From NCBI GenBank assembly GCA_902760645.1, contig CACWHC010000006.1:59509-123508 (forward strand): 64,000 nt of DNA. The letters are read 5' to 3'. The notes below the pieces were generated by a model. It made no database searches, was not told the DNA's origin, and saw nothing but the letters and a program-made list of their open reading frames with translations. Both the position numbers and the translations under genes were made by a program. Below are positions 1 to 7,998 of this stretch, piece after piece. The stretch comes from an uncultured bacterium. Lineage in GTDB: Bacteria; Cyanobacteriota; Vampirovibrionia; Gastranaerophilales; Gastranaerophilaceae. Numbering within the stretch: position 1 is the stretch's first letter; each line of letters begins with the position of its first letter.

Positions 1-2
1 AT

Positions 3-1280
3 GAAGTAAAAAAACGTCAGCAGGCACATGCCAGATTTGTCCGCAGTTTTGTATTTTTATTTTTTGTTGTAGTTATATCTGTTGTTACACTTTTTTATTT
101 TGGATTAAAAACTGATTTTTGTGCCAAACATTTTGGGGTTGATTCTCCAATAACAAAGATGTTTGCTAATATGTCAAAGTCTAATGCGAATAAATCGGAG
201 GCAGATTTTTCTTTACCTTTTGGTTTAAGAAGAAAAAATATATTGCTGCTTGGGGTCGATGCAAGTGAAAATCCTGATGATTTATGGACGGGTACAAGGA
301 CAGATACAATTATTCTTGTAAATATTGATTCTAAATCGAAGTCTATTAATGCAGTATCTATACCAAGAGATAGTAAGGTTTATTTACCTGATAATAACGG
401 TGTCCAAAAAATAAATGCTGCGCATGCTATCGGTGGGGTTGAAATGACTGTTAAAACTGTTGAAAATACACTCGGTGTAAAAGTCGACAGATACATAATG
501 GTTCATGATGATGCCGTTAAAGAGATTGTGAAAGCATTGGGCGGTGTTAATGTTTATGTTGAAAAAAACATGTATTATAATGATAACGCAGGCAGACTTC
601 ATATTAATCTTGCAAAGGGTAATCAACACTTGTCCCCTGAAGAAGCAGTTGGTTACTTAAGATTCAGACATGACCCTATGGGCGATATTGGAAGGACTCA
701 AAGACAACAATGGTTTTTGAGAGGTATTTTAACTGAGTTGAAGAAACCGGAATCAATTTCTAAAATTCCTGATATAGTCGGTGTTGCGAGAAAGTACATT
801 AAAACAAATATGTCTATGTACGAGCTTACTCAATTTGCTATGATGATGAAGCATGTTGATATGGATAAAATTGAAATTGCAACTTTGCCGGGTGCACCTA
901 ATAAAAAGGGGTATATAAGTTACTGGATTCTTGATCCTGAAAAAACTCAGGAGGTACTTAATCGATTAATTTACAGAAAGAAAATTGCCAATGATTTTGA
1001 TGAACCCGTTACTGCATCAATAGTTTATACTGATGGACAGTCTGCTCAGGCTCAGAATATCAGAGCAAAGTTAAAAGAGGATGGCATAGTTGTTGCATGT
1101 GAATCACATATTTCAAAGACTCATTCGCAGTTTATAGCTCATAAATCGAGAATAACGTCCGATTATTATAGTGACTTAAAAAAATCTGTTCCTGAGATAA
1201 ACGGTTATCAGTTCGTTTATGAGCCTGCAATATTTATGTGTGCGGATACGGACTTTACTGTTGTCGTCGCAGGCAGATAA
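3..1280 (+). CDS. LytR-CpsA-Psr (LCP) family cell-wall ligase, 5' partial
   Basis: LCP proteins transfer undecaprenyl-linked glycopolymers to peptidoglycan (or act similarly) on the outer face of the cytoplasmic membrane. The first ATG is at 159, but the same frame is open back to the window edge with no start codon. That upstream stretch encodes a basic segment and a hydrophobic helix (FVFLFFVVVISVVTLFYFGL), the usual LCP N-terminal anchor, so the true start lies outside the window. LCP landmarks are RTDTIILVNID, SIPRDSKV, a loop with ALGGVNVYVE, and GYLRFRHDPMGD followed by GRTQRQQ (phosphate-binding arginines). The last ~90 residues (from TASIVYTDG) look like a LytR_C domain. A hairpin terminator follows. 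The family call is secure; the polymer it transfers cannot be told. Confidence 0.9.
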   Translation, partial: EVKKRQQAHARFVRSFVFLFFVVVISVVTLFYFGLKTDFCAKHFGVDSPITKMFANMSKSNANKSEADFSLPFGLRRKNILLLGVDASENPDDLWTGTRTDTIILVNIDSKSKSINAVSIPRDSKVYLPDNNGVQKINAAHAIGGVEMTVKTVENTLGVKVDRYIMVHDDAVKEIVKALGGVNVYVEKNMYYNDNAGRLHINLAKGNQHLSPEEAVGYLRFRHDPMGDIGRTQRQQWFLRGILTELKKPESISKIPDIVGVARKYIKTNMSMYELTQFAMMMKHVDMDKIEIATLPGAPNKKGYISYWILDPEKTQEVLNRLIYRKKIANDFDEPVTASIVYTDGQSAQAQNIRAKLKEDGIVVACESHISKTHSQFIAHKSRITSDYYSDLKKSVPEINGYQFVYEPAIFMCADTDFTVVVAGR

Positions 1281-1298
1281 TAAAATTTTTGTAATGCG

Positions 1299-1327
1299 AA
1301 AAGACCGATTTTACTCGGTCTTTTTTA
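1299..1327 (+). terminator. Rho-independent terminator
   Basis: Stem AGACCGA / TCGGTCT with a 5-6 nt loop, followed by TTTTTT, 20 nt after the LCP stop codon. The minus strand also ends the stem with a short T-run, so it may also stop the convergent gene that ends at 1360. Confidence 0.85.
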
Positions 1328-1359
1328 GTTAGGTTGTTATTGTTATTTATGGTTAAGGG

Positions 1360-2349
1360 TTATGATTTACTTCCTAAAATTTTATTAATAAGGTATGCAC
1401 CAAAGCCTATTCCAGCACCCCATAAACCGTATCTTTTAAGTTGTGCTGTTTTGAAGTTTTTAAACATTCCTTTAAGGCTTTCGGGAGCACCTTCTTTTAA
1501 AATTCCTTTTTCTGAATCGACATGTGAAAGTATTTCAGTCTGAAATTCTTTTATTGCCTGCTTAAAGCCATTATTTCTTTTTTGAATTTCAGCAAGCAAT
1601 TCTTCCTGATTCATTTTTGAAATTTTTTCAGTGTAATTTTTTAATTTTTTCGGATTATTTATTCCGAGTTTTGCCTGATTTTTTGTTACAAACTCCTGAA
1701 TTTGTGCAGGGGTTGCATCTTTACCAAGTTTTGTTAATTCTTCTTCCATAGCTGTATAATTTTTGATTTTTGCCTGAACAGCCGATTTTGAATAATTTTC
1801 CATAAAGGATTTTTTAGCTGTTTCCCTTATTTTCGTAACATCAACTTTTTCTAATTTGGGTTTTGCCTTCTCGATAAATGTCTTTGCTTCGTCAGCCGTT
1901 TTTATTTCTTTTGGTAAAGCTTTTTTCAGTTCTTCAGATAATTCTTCGCCTTTAGCAAGTTTTTCAATCGCCTCATATTGTTTTAAATCTGTAATACCTA
2001 ATGATGATAATGCATTTAGCTTACGCTTTTCCACAATTTTATCAACATATTCGCTGAATTTTTGTGCATCATAAGTATTTGTAAAACCTTCTTTTAAAGC
2101 GTATCCGTCTTCGGTTTTATTAATAGGATTACCTTTCCAGTAGTAACCTGCAGCTGCACCTAAACCTCCGCCTATACCAGTTAGTGCAACAGCACTTGTC
2201 GCTCCTACATTTGATGATTTTTCAAATGTATCATTTTCAAATTCTCCCTGAAAATATGGTCTTGATGCATACTGCTGTGATGGTATCGGTTGCTGTTGAT
2301 ATTGCATGAACGGATTATAACCGTTTACGCTGACACTTTCTCCTGTCAT
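1360..2349 (-). CDS. Unknown protein with N-terminal FxG-type motif
   Basis: I do not recognise this family. The ATG at 2349 is preferred over the one at 2355 because AAAGG lies 7 nt upstream of it. The N-terminus is Q/P/Y-rich and contains PYFQGEF (about residues 34-40), the short motif shared with several unrelated proteins here. Next comes a Gly/Ala-rich hydrophobic stretch (VALTGIGGGLGAAAGYYW), then a long Lys/Glu-rich, helical, probably coiled-coil middle (about 90-290), and a short C-terminal hydrophobic segment (LWGAGIGFGAYLI). There is no Sec signal peptide. It has its own promoter of the GCAATTA-N17-TTATA type. Two possible membrane segments suggest membrane association; function unknown. 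Confidence 0.8.
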   Translation of the reverse strand: MTGESVSVNGYNPFMQYQQQPIPSQQYASRPYFQGEFENDTFEKSSNVGATSAVALTGIGGGLGAAAGYYWKGNPINKTEDGYALKEGFTNTYDAQKFSEYVDKIVEKRKLNALSSLGITDLKQYEAIEKLAKGEELSEELKKALPKEIKTADEAKTFIEKAKPKLEKVDVTKIRETAKKSFMENYSKSAVQAKIKNYTAMEEELTKLGKDATPAQIQEFVTKNQAKLGINNPKKLKNYTEKISKMNQEELLAEIQKRNNGFKQAIKEFQTEILSHVDSEKGILKEGAPESLKGMFKNFKTAQLKRYGLWGAGIGFGAYLINKILGSKS

Positions 2350-2381
2350 AAACATACCTTTCCAATAACTTAAATAACTAA

Positions 2382-2421
2382 CCTACATAGTTATAAAAAA
2401 TTTTGTTTTCTCGTAATTGCC
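2382..2421 (-). promoter_or_regulatory. Shared-type promoter element (GCAATTA-N17-TTATA)
   Basis: On the minus strand: GCAATTA at 2420-2414, a 17-bp spacer, TTATA at 2396-2392, then ACTATGTAGG. The same two boxes with the same spacing occur before six other genes in this window. The copy at 57967-57939 also shares the flanks (TTATAGGCAATTAC and AAAATTTTTTATA). Confidence 0.6.
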
Positions 2422-2447
2422 TATAAAACATTAAATGTTAAGAAAAT

Positions 2448-3725
2448 TTAATTTTGAAGAGTTTGAAATAATTGAGCAAATTCAGGGAATGATATATTTA
2501 CCCACTCAAAATCATTAATTGCAATTTCTTTATCGCAAATTAGTCCTGCAACATAAAGACTCATTGCTAATCTGTGGTCGTGATAAGTGTTCAGTTCCGT
2601 TTCACCCTTCAAATTTGTTTTACCGTTTATGATAAATCCGTCTTCTGTTTCTTCAATATTTGCTCCGAGTTTTTTAAGTTCACATACGGTTGATTTAATC
2701 CTGTCAGATTCCTTGTTTCTCAAATCCTGTGCATCTTTAATTACTGTTTCGCCCTTTGCCTGAGTTGCAATAACAGCAATAATCGGAATTTCATCTATAA
2801 GCTGCGGTATTAATTCACCGCCTATTGTTATACCTTTCAAATCTGATGTTTTTATTCTTATATCACCGACTTCTTCACCTGAAATTTTTTCTTTATTAAG
2901 TATTTCAATGTATCCGCCCATTTTTTCTATTACTTTAATTATTCCTGTCCTTGTCGGATTTAAGCCGACATTTTTGAGTATTATATCGGAATTTGGGACG
3001 ATAAGTGCTGCTGCCATAAAGTAGGCTGCTGATGATATATCTCCGCATATAATTATATCTTTAGCTGTTAATTCAGAGGGGTTAATTATAGTTGTCGTGT
3101 TTTTTGTCGTAATATCAGCTCCGAGATATTTCAGCAATATTTCTGTGTGATTTCTTGATATGTAAGGTTCCGTAAATTTTGTAGTTCCGTCAGCATAGAG
3201 TCCTGCAAGCAATACTGACGATTTTACCTGTGCCGAAGCTATCTGTGAATTGTAATCTATTCCCGTTAATCTGTTGCCGTAGATATTTAACGGTGCGTGA
3301 TTATCTTCTGATTCAATTTTTGCTCCCATAAGCGATAGCGGAGTGATTATTCTTTTCATCGGTCTTTTTGACAGGCTGATGTCGCCTGTCAGCCTTGTAT
3401 TAAAATTTTGCCCTGCTAAAATTCCGCTTGCTAATCTCATTGTTGTACCTGAGTTTTCGCAATCCAAGTCGGCAAGTGGCTGCCTTAGTTTGCCATCAGA
3501 GTTTACAATAACCGTTTTTTCGTCTTTATATGCTATATCAACCCCAAGCTGCCGGAATATTTTTAATGTTGATTTTGGATCTTCTCCGTTTGAAAAATTA
3601 ATTATTCGCGAAGTACCTTTGGCAATTGATGAAAACATAATTGCTCTGTGTGAGATTGATTTATCAGACGGGATTTCAATATTCCCTTTAAGTCCGTGAA
3701 CAAGCTTTTTAACATTTTTAATCAT
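2448..3725 (-). CDS. aroA: 3-phosphoshikimate 1-carboxyvinyltransferase (EPSP synthase)
   Basis: Shikimate pathway enzyme joining shikimate-3-phosphate and PEP to give EPSP in the cytoplasm. The length of 425 aa is normal. Visible motifs: DKSISHRAIM near residue 20 (shikimate-3-P binding), NSGTTMRLASG near 91 (PEP-binding loop), the SAQVKS segment, DEIPIIAVIA (catalytic Asp region), and KESDRI and DHRLAMSL near the C-terminus. The start has no Shine-Dalgarno. A weak -10 (TAAACT) ends exactly 6 nt before the ATG, as in the probable leaderless genes here. It stands alone, divergent from tRNA-Ser. Confidence 0.96.
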   Translation of the reverse strand: MIKNVKKLVHGLKGNIEIPSDKSISHRAIMFSSIAKGTSRIINFSNGEDPKSTLKIFRQLGVDIAYKDEKTVIVNSDGKLRQPLADLDCENSGTTMRLASGILAGQNFNTRLTGDISLSKRPMKRIITPLSLMGAKIESEDNHAPLNIYGNRLTGIDYNSQIASAQVKSSVLLAGLYADGTTKFTEPYISRNHTEILLKYLGADITTKNTTTIINPSELTAKDIIICGDISSAAYFMAAALIVPNSDIILKNVGLNPTRTGIIKVIEKMGGYIEILNKEKISGEEVGDIRIKTSDLKGITIGGELIPQLIDEIPIIAVIATQAKGETVIKDAQDLRNKESDRIKSTVCELKKLGANIEETEDGFIINGKTNLKGETELNTYHDHRLAMSLYVAGLICDKEIAINDFEWVNISFPEFAQLFQTLQN

Positions 3726-3781
3726 AAAATGAGTTTACCATAAAAAGATGTTTGTGTTATTATATTTATATAATTTCATAT

Positions 3782-3868
3782 GGAGACGTGTCCGAGCGGT
3801 TTAAGGTGCAATCTTGGAAAGGTTGTGTGGGAGCAATTCCACCGTGAGTTCGAATCTCACCGTCTCCG
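3782..3868 (+). tRNA. tRNA-Ser (GGA)
   Basis: Acceptor stem GGAGACG / CGTCTCC, D-arm with GAGCGGTTTAAGG, and anticodon stem CAATC / GGTTG around loop TTGGAAA, giving anticodon GGA. It has a long variable arm typical of tRNA-Ser and T-arm GTGAGTTCGAATCTCAC. CCA is not encoded; the discriminator is G. A terminator follows directly. Confidence 0.96.
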
Positions 3869-3910
3869 AATAAAGACCCGCTAAAAGCGGGTTTTTATTT
3901 GAGATGGTAG
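3853..3910 (+). repeat. 58-bp direct repeat, copy 1 (tRNA 3' end plus terminator)
   Basis: Begins in the T-arm of tRNA-Ser and runs through the terminator into ATTTGAGATGGTAG. It recurs exactly 180 bp downstream at 4033-4090 with three substitutions: two in the tRNA 3' end and one in the terminator loop. Confidence 0.9.
3872..3899 (+). terminator. Terminator of tRNA-Ser
   Basis: ACCCGC / GCGGGT hairpin with a TAAAA loop, followed by TTTTT, a few bases after the tRNA. A near-identical copy lies at 4052-4079 in the second direct repeat. Confidence 0.85.
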
Positions 3911-3939
3911 AGATGAGAACCTCAAATAATGAGTTCGGC

Positions 3940-4027
3940 GGATTTTTTGCAGAAAGCGGAGGAGTTTTGACGAAAGAATGAAATTCTTGAAGTCAAAATC
4001 CGAAGACTCGTTTAACGCAAAAAATCC
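3940..4027. repeat. Hairpin element between the direct repeats (MITE-like)
   Basis: Nested inverted repeats. Outer arms are GGATTTTTTGC (3940-3950) and GCAAAAAATCC (4017-4027). Inner arms are GGAGTTTTGAC (3961-3971) and GTCAAAATCC (3992-4001). The tip is AAGAAT (3974-3979) and ATTCTT (3983-3988). It encodes no protein. It lies between two copies of the tRNA-Ser 3' end, so it may be a small mobile or repeat-family element, or a structured RNA transcribed by readthrough. Confidence 0.6.
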
Positions 4028-4032
4028 AAGAC

Positions 4033-4090
4033 AATCTCACCGTCTGAGAATAAAGACCCGCTAAAGGCGGGTTTTTATTTGAGATGGTAG
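4033..4090 (+). repeat. 58-bp direct repeat, copy 2
   Basis: Matches 3853-3910 at 55 of 58 positions. It keeps the T-arm half (AATCTCACCGTCT) and the full terminator, but the acceptor end is altered (CTCC became CTGA), so it cannot complete the tRNA. The remaining 4091-4197 shows nothing I can assign. Confidence 0.9.
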
Positions 4091-4197
4091 CTTATATCTC
4101 ATTTTGTTTTCTCGCACTGTCGAAAGCAAAAGAGTTTACTATACATACTTATCAGTGGGTTTTGTATTTAAAGATATATGTAAGTTTTAGTTTGATG

Positions 4198-5418
4198 CTA
4201 GAATTCTTTTAACTTAGATATCATTTGTTCAAGGTTTAAGTATATTGTCGGATTTATTTCTTTGTCATTATTATCGTAGAATTTGTCCTCCAGCACTCCA
4301 TTTCGTAGGTTATCTACTTTTGTTACTCTCTTGTAGCTGGCATTATTCGGCATTATGATTTTTGTTGTATACGTATTTACTTCTTTGTCAAATAATTTTT
4401 CGATTTCTAATGTTATATGTTCATTAATGTAGTTATGCTTCGTAAATTCTCTGAACATAATATTTGTATTTCTGAATAAATCACGCTTGGTTTCTGCAAT
4501 AATTCCGCCTGCTGAATTAAGAAGCCTTGTTAAAACTGCAATTTTGTCTTTATTTAAGTATTCCTCGAATTTGTATTTGTCGTTGTGAGTAACCCTTTTA
4601 TATAAGTTGCCCCTTTTGTTATATTCGTATGTCATTGTATATCTTGGTTCATCCAAAATGTTTTTTACAAATGTTTCTACAGGTCTACCCTCATCATCAC
4701 AGTTTGTAATTTTTATTGAGTCAAGAAAGTTTGTGTAATCTTTTTCAATTTCTTTTGTTAACACTACCATTGATACATCATCTGAGTTCGTTTTTATGCC
4801 TCTAATATGGTCTATTATTGCGTCTTTTAGCTTGTTTGGACTAACTTTAAGCCTGCGTTCAATGCTTTTTGCTCCGTCATAAGTATAGACACCGCTCAGA
4901 TGTTTACTTAAAATACTGTAGTATACGGGTCTTTCTTGTAAATCATAATATATGCTTATATCACCATGATTTAAATCTTTTATAATCGGTTCGGTCTGAC
5001 TTAGTCCGTTAAATCTGTATCGTTTGTGAAAAACACCGATATTATTCCTTGTTACCCCGATTAACTCTCCTTTGGGGTCATAATTATATTTTTTGCAGTA
5101 TGCAATTTTAGGTTCAATTTCCATTTTTTCAAATGTATGACTGTTATTTTTAGTGTTGAATTTTAAAACATCAATAAATCGTTTGATTAATTTTTGTGCA
5201 TTTTGTAGTCTGCCTTTTAGGTATTTTAGGTGTAGTTCGCTACCGTCTGATAATTCACGGCTTACTTCTCCGCTGAATTTTTTGCCGTCAAGTGTTAAAA
5301 AGTTATTTTTGTATATGAATACCCTTTCTTTTCCCTGAAATGCAGGTTCCTGCTTGTTATTATGTGTTAATTCCTTTTTGTATCTGCTGTATAATACGTT
5401 GTCAATTGCTCTTATCAT
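4198..5418 (-). CDS. Unknown protein with N-terminal FxG-type motif
   Basis: I do not recognise this protein. The N-terminus has no signal peptide and carries EPAFQGKE at about residues 23-30. The next ~30 residues (LDGKKFSGEV, DGSELHLKYLKG) resemble MORN or toxin-antitoxin-repeat-like beta-hairpin units. Later segments (IGVFHKRYRF, GRPVETF, PRYTMTYEYNKRGNLYKR) read like degenerate YD/RHS-type beta repeats. It ends with a short helix. The start has AAGGAAG upstream. Only ~50 bp separates it from the efflux gene behind it. RHS/MORN likeness is by eye and low confidence. Confidence 0.75.
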   Translation of the reverse strand: MIRAIDNVLYSRYKKELTHNNKQEPAFQGKERVFIYKNNFLTLDGKKFSGEVSRELSDGSELHLKYLKGRLQNAQKLIKRFIDVLKFNTKNNSHTFEKMEIEPKIAYCKKYNYDPKGELIGVTRNNIGVFHKRYRFNGLSQTEPIIKDLNHGDISIYYDLQERPVYYSILSKHLSGVYTYDGAKSIERRLKVSPNKLKDAIIDHIRGIKTNSDDVSMVVLTKEIEKDYTNFLDSIKITNCDDEGRPVETFVKNILDEPRYTMTYEYNKRGNLYKRVTHNDKYKFEEYLNKDKIAVLTRLLNSAGGIIAETKRDLFRNTNIMFREFTKHNYINEHITLEIEKLFDKEVNTYTTKIIMPNNASYKRVTKVDNLRNGVLEDKFYDNNDKEINPTIYLNLEQMISKLKEF

Positions 5419-5467
5419 TAATTTCTTCCTTTATGAAAAACTTAAAATCCGTAAAAAATTTTTTTTG

Positions 5468-6856
5468 CTAAATTTTTTCGGGTTTGTATGCGATGTACGC
5501 AAATATTAAGCAAATTATTCCGAAAAGTATACCGAATCCCATAGTTATGTGATATGACTCAAGGAATGCCGTGTTGTACGTTTTCCCTACACTTGTAAAT
5601 ATCATTCTAAAGGTCTCAAATATGGATATTGTAACTGCAACGCCAAGGATGTTGCCCATATTTCTTGATAATGCAAGTATCCCGGATGCAATACCAAGTT
5701 CTTCTTTTCTGACACTTGTCATTATCGCATTATTAGATGGTGATTGGAATAACCCGTTACCAATTCCCATTACGCCTGATGCAAAAATAATTTCCCATAT
5801 CGGGGTTTGTAAATTGAATGTTGTAAATATGATAAGTGCAATTATATAAACGATAGGACCTGCTAAAGTCAGGTATCTGCTTCCGTATTTACCGGACAGT
5901 CTTCCGCATATCGGTGCAGTAACCGATAGTGTTACTGAATATGGTAATATAAGACATCCTGCAAGCAGTGCATCCATTTGTCTTATGTCCTGCAGATAAA
6001 ACGGTAAAAGTATACTGTTTGTATACATTGCCATATAAGATGTCATAACCGCAGCATTTCCGAATGTGAACGGTTTAATTTTAAACATAGAAAAATTTAT
6101 CAGAGGGTATTTAATTTTCATATCCCTGAAATAAAAAAGTCCGCCGAAAATTAATGTTATAAATCCGAGTATTATAATCTGTACTGATGTCCATCCCCAC
6201 TTATGTCCCTGAGATATTGCAAGCAAAAGTGCAAATAAACAAAGTGTAAAATATAGAAATCCTTTATAATCAAATTTGAATATTTGGGTTTTTACATATT
6301 TTGGAAGCAACTTCCAGCTGTATATAGCACCTATTATAGCTATCGGGATACAGGGGAAAAATACCCAATGCCAATTCAAATAATGTATCAGTATTCCGCC
6401 CAGGGCAGGACCGCTCATTCCGCCAATTGCAATAAGACAGCCGTTTAATCCGAGGGCTTTGCCTCTTCTTTCTTTTTTAAATATGCCTGCTATTATTGCC
6501 TGTGCATTTGACAGCATTATTGATGCCCCCAAGGCTTCAAGGCATCTGTAGGTTATCAATAATGAAAAATTATCTGCAAGCATGCTTAATAATGCGCCTG
6601 CAGCAAATAATGTGTATCCTGTTGTGTAAAGTTTATTTTTTGGAAATATATCGCCAAGTTTACCAAAAAATGGTAAAAATACTGTTAAAACAAGCATGTA
6701 TGCTATCATTACCCATTGAATTTTGTCCATTGTTACTTGTAAGTCAACGGACATCGGGTAAAGTGCAAGATTTACGGTTGTTGAATCCAGCATGGCAATA
6801 AAATTGCCGACTGCTGCTACCGTAAACATTTCCCATTTTATCTTTCGGCCTGTCAT
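5468..6856 (-). CDS. MFS drug efflux transporter, DHA2 (14-TM) type
   Basis: Proton-driven export of drugs or other small molecules across the inner membrane. The protein is hydrophobic throughout (462 aa). The first helix carries the DHA2 signature LDSTTVNLALYPM (about 24-36), motif A reads FGKLGDIFPKNKLYTTG (about 65-81), and motif-C-like glycines occur in GGMSGPALGGILI (about 147-159). The start has no Shine-Dalgarno; TAAAAT sits exactly 6 nt before the ATG, so the mRNA is probably leaderless. Substrate unknown. Confidence 0.9.
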   Translation of the reverse strand: MTGRKIKWEMFTVAAVGNFIAMLDSTTVNLALYPMSVDLQVTMDKIQWVMIAYMLVLTVFLPFFGKLGDIFPKNKLYTTGYTLFAAGALLSMLADNFSLLITYRCLEALGASIMLSNAQAIIAGIFKKERRGKALGLNGCLIAIGGMSGPALGGILIHYLNWHWVFFPCIPIAIIGAIYSWKLLPKYVKTQIFKFDYKGFLYFTLCLFALLLAISQGHKWGWTSVQIIILGFITLIFGGLFYFRDMKIKYPLINFSMFKIKPFTFGNAAVMTSYMAMYTNSILLPFYLQDIRQMDALLAGCLILPYSVTLSVTAPICGRLSGKYGSRYLTLAGPIVYIIALIIFTTFNLQTPIWEIIFASGVMGIGNGLFQSPSNNAIMTSVRKEELGIASGILALSRNMGNILGVAVTISIFETFRMIFTSVGKTYNTAFLESYHITMGFGILFGIICLIFAYIAYKPEKI

Positions 6857-6862
6857 ATTTCT

Positions 6863-6868
6863 ATTTTA
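6863..6868 (-). promoter_or_regulatory. -10 box of a probable leaderless transcript (MFS gene)
   Basis: TAAAAT on the minus strand, followed by 6 nt (AGAAAT) and then the ATG at 6856. A transcript starting 7 nt after the -10 would begin on the start codon. Confidence 0.5.
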
Positions 6869-6925
6869 CTTCAAAAAATCGTTTAAATTTTTAATGTGTA
6901 TTTTTGTTAATGTTATAAATGCCGT

Positions 6926-7924
6926 CTATTTTGACAGAAAATGTTTGCTTTGCCCCTGATTATCAGCGATTGTCCTGCCGATTGATTTTATTTTTGCACT
7001 TATACAATTTTGGCATTTGTCAGGTTCTTCGTGTATGCATATTTTATTCGGATAAATTTCATATTTTTTCCTGTATTCTGAGGACGTTACATTTGGCATA
7101 ACTACATTTGCACCGCTTTTAAGTGCAATTATTCTTCCGTTTGGATTAAGTGTTTCCATTGCAGTTGTTGCAGGGATGTTTATATCAGGTAGTATAATTC
7201 TTGTTAGTGCCATAACCTTCAATGCAAGCCAAAAATCGCCGTTATTTTCGTCTTTAAGCGGAGTTTGCGGATGAGTTATCAAAGGCCCGATCCCGACCAT
7301 ATCGGCATCAATTTCTTTAAAAAACAGTATGTCCTGTGCTAAATCCTCAATTGTTTGTCCGGGTAAACCGACTAAGCAGCCCGTACCTGTTTCATATCCC
7401 AGTGATTTTATGTCATATAAACATTTTATCCTTTTATTAAAGTCCATGTTTGGATGCATTTTTGCGTATAAATCCGGATTTGTTGTTTCAATTCTGATTA
7501 AATATCTGTCTGCACCGGCATCCTTGTACGCTTTATATTCATCATAGCTTTTTTCACCAATGCTCAGGGTCAAAGCAACTCCCAGTTTTTTAATTTCTTT
7601 TATAATTTTTACCATTTTTTCAACGGTAAAATATTCATCTTCCCCGGATTGAAGAACCATGGTCTTATACCCCATATCAGCAGCATTTCGGGCATAACTT
7701 ATAATGTCATCTTCATAAATTCTGTAGCGGGTTACTTCCTTGTTAGGAGCTCTTAGACCGCAATATTTACATTGGCATTTACATATATTCGAAAATTCTA
7801 TCAAACCCCTTAAATGCACTTCATCTCCGACATGTTCTTGTCGTAATTTATCTGCCTTTAAAAACAGTTTCTCATTGTTGGTGTCATCTTTTAGTATATC
7901 AATGATTTCTTGCTTTGTAAGCAA
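6926..7924 (-). CDS. hydE: [FeFe]-hydrogenase H-cluster radical SAM maturase HydE
   Basis: HydE is a radical SAM enzyme that helps build the dithiolate-bridged [2Fe] subcluster of [FeFe]-hydrogenase. The radical SAM cysteines CX3CX2C are in NICKCQCKYCGLR (about 47-59), and the HydE hallmark GIGPLITHPQTPL is near residue 213. A C-terminal CQNC is also present. Length 332 aa is normal for HydE. The start is TTG, with GGAG 7-8 nt upstream. BioB and PylB are relatives, but the HPQTPL segment favours HydE. hydG lies 34 kb away at 41727, also unlinked to a hydrogenase, and hydF is not in the window. Confidence 0.88.
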   Translation of the reverse strand: MLTKQEIIDILKDDTNNEKLFLKADKLRQEHVGDEVHLRGLIEFSNICKCQCKYCGLRAPNKEVTRYRIYEDDIISYARNAADMGYKTMVLQSGEDEYFTVEKMVKIIKEIKKLGVALTLSIGEKSYDEYKAYKDAGADRYLIRIETTNPDLYAKMHPNMDFNKRIKCLYDIKSLGYETGTGCLVGLPGQTIEDLAQDILFFKEIDADMVGIGPLITHPQTPLKDENNGDFWLALKVMALTRIILPDINIPATTAMETLNPNGRIIALKSGANVVMPNVTSSEYRKKYEIYPNKICIHEEPDKCQNCISAKIKSIGRTIADNQGQSKHFLSK

Positions 7925-7998
7925 TGTATATCTCCTTATGGTGCCAAATATCGCTTGCAGTATCGGTAATCATGATATTAACACAAAAATTTCGGAGT

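Noticed and set aside
4033..4090. Second tRNA gene
   Set aside because: Only the 3' T-arm half and terminator are present; acceptor bases are changed and no anticodon arm exists.
5419..5470. Shared-type promoter before the 5418 gene
   Set aside because: AAAATTTTTTACGG resembles the 57967 copy, but no AATTW box at the fixed distance.
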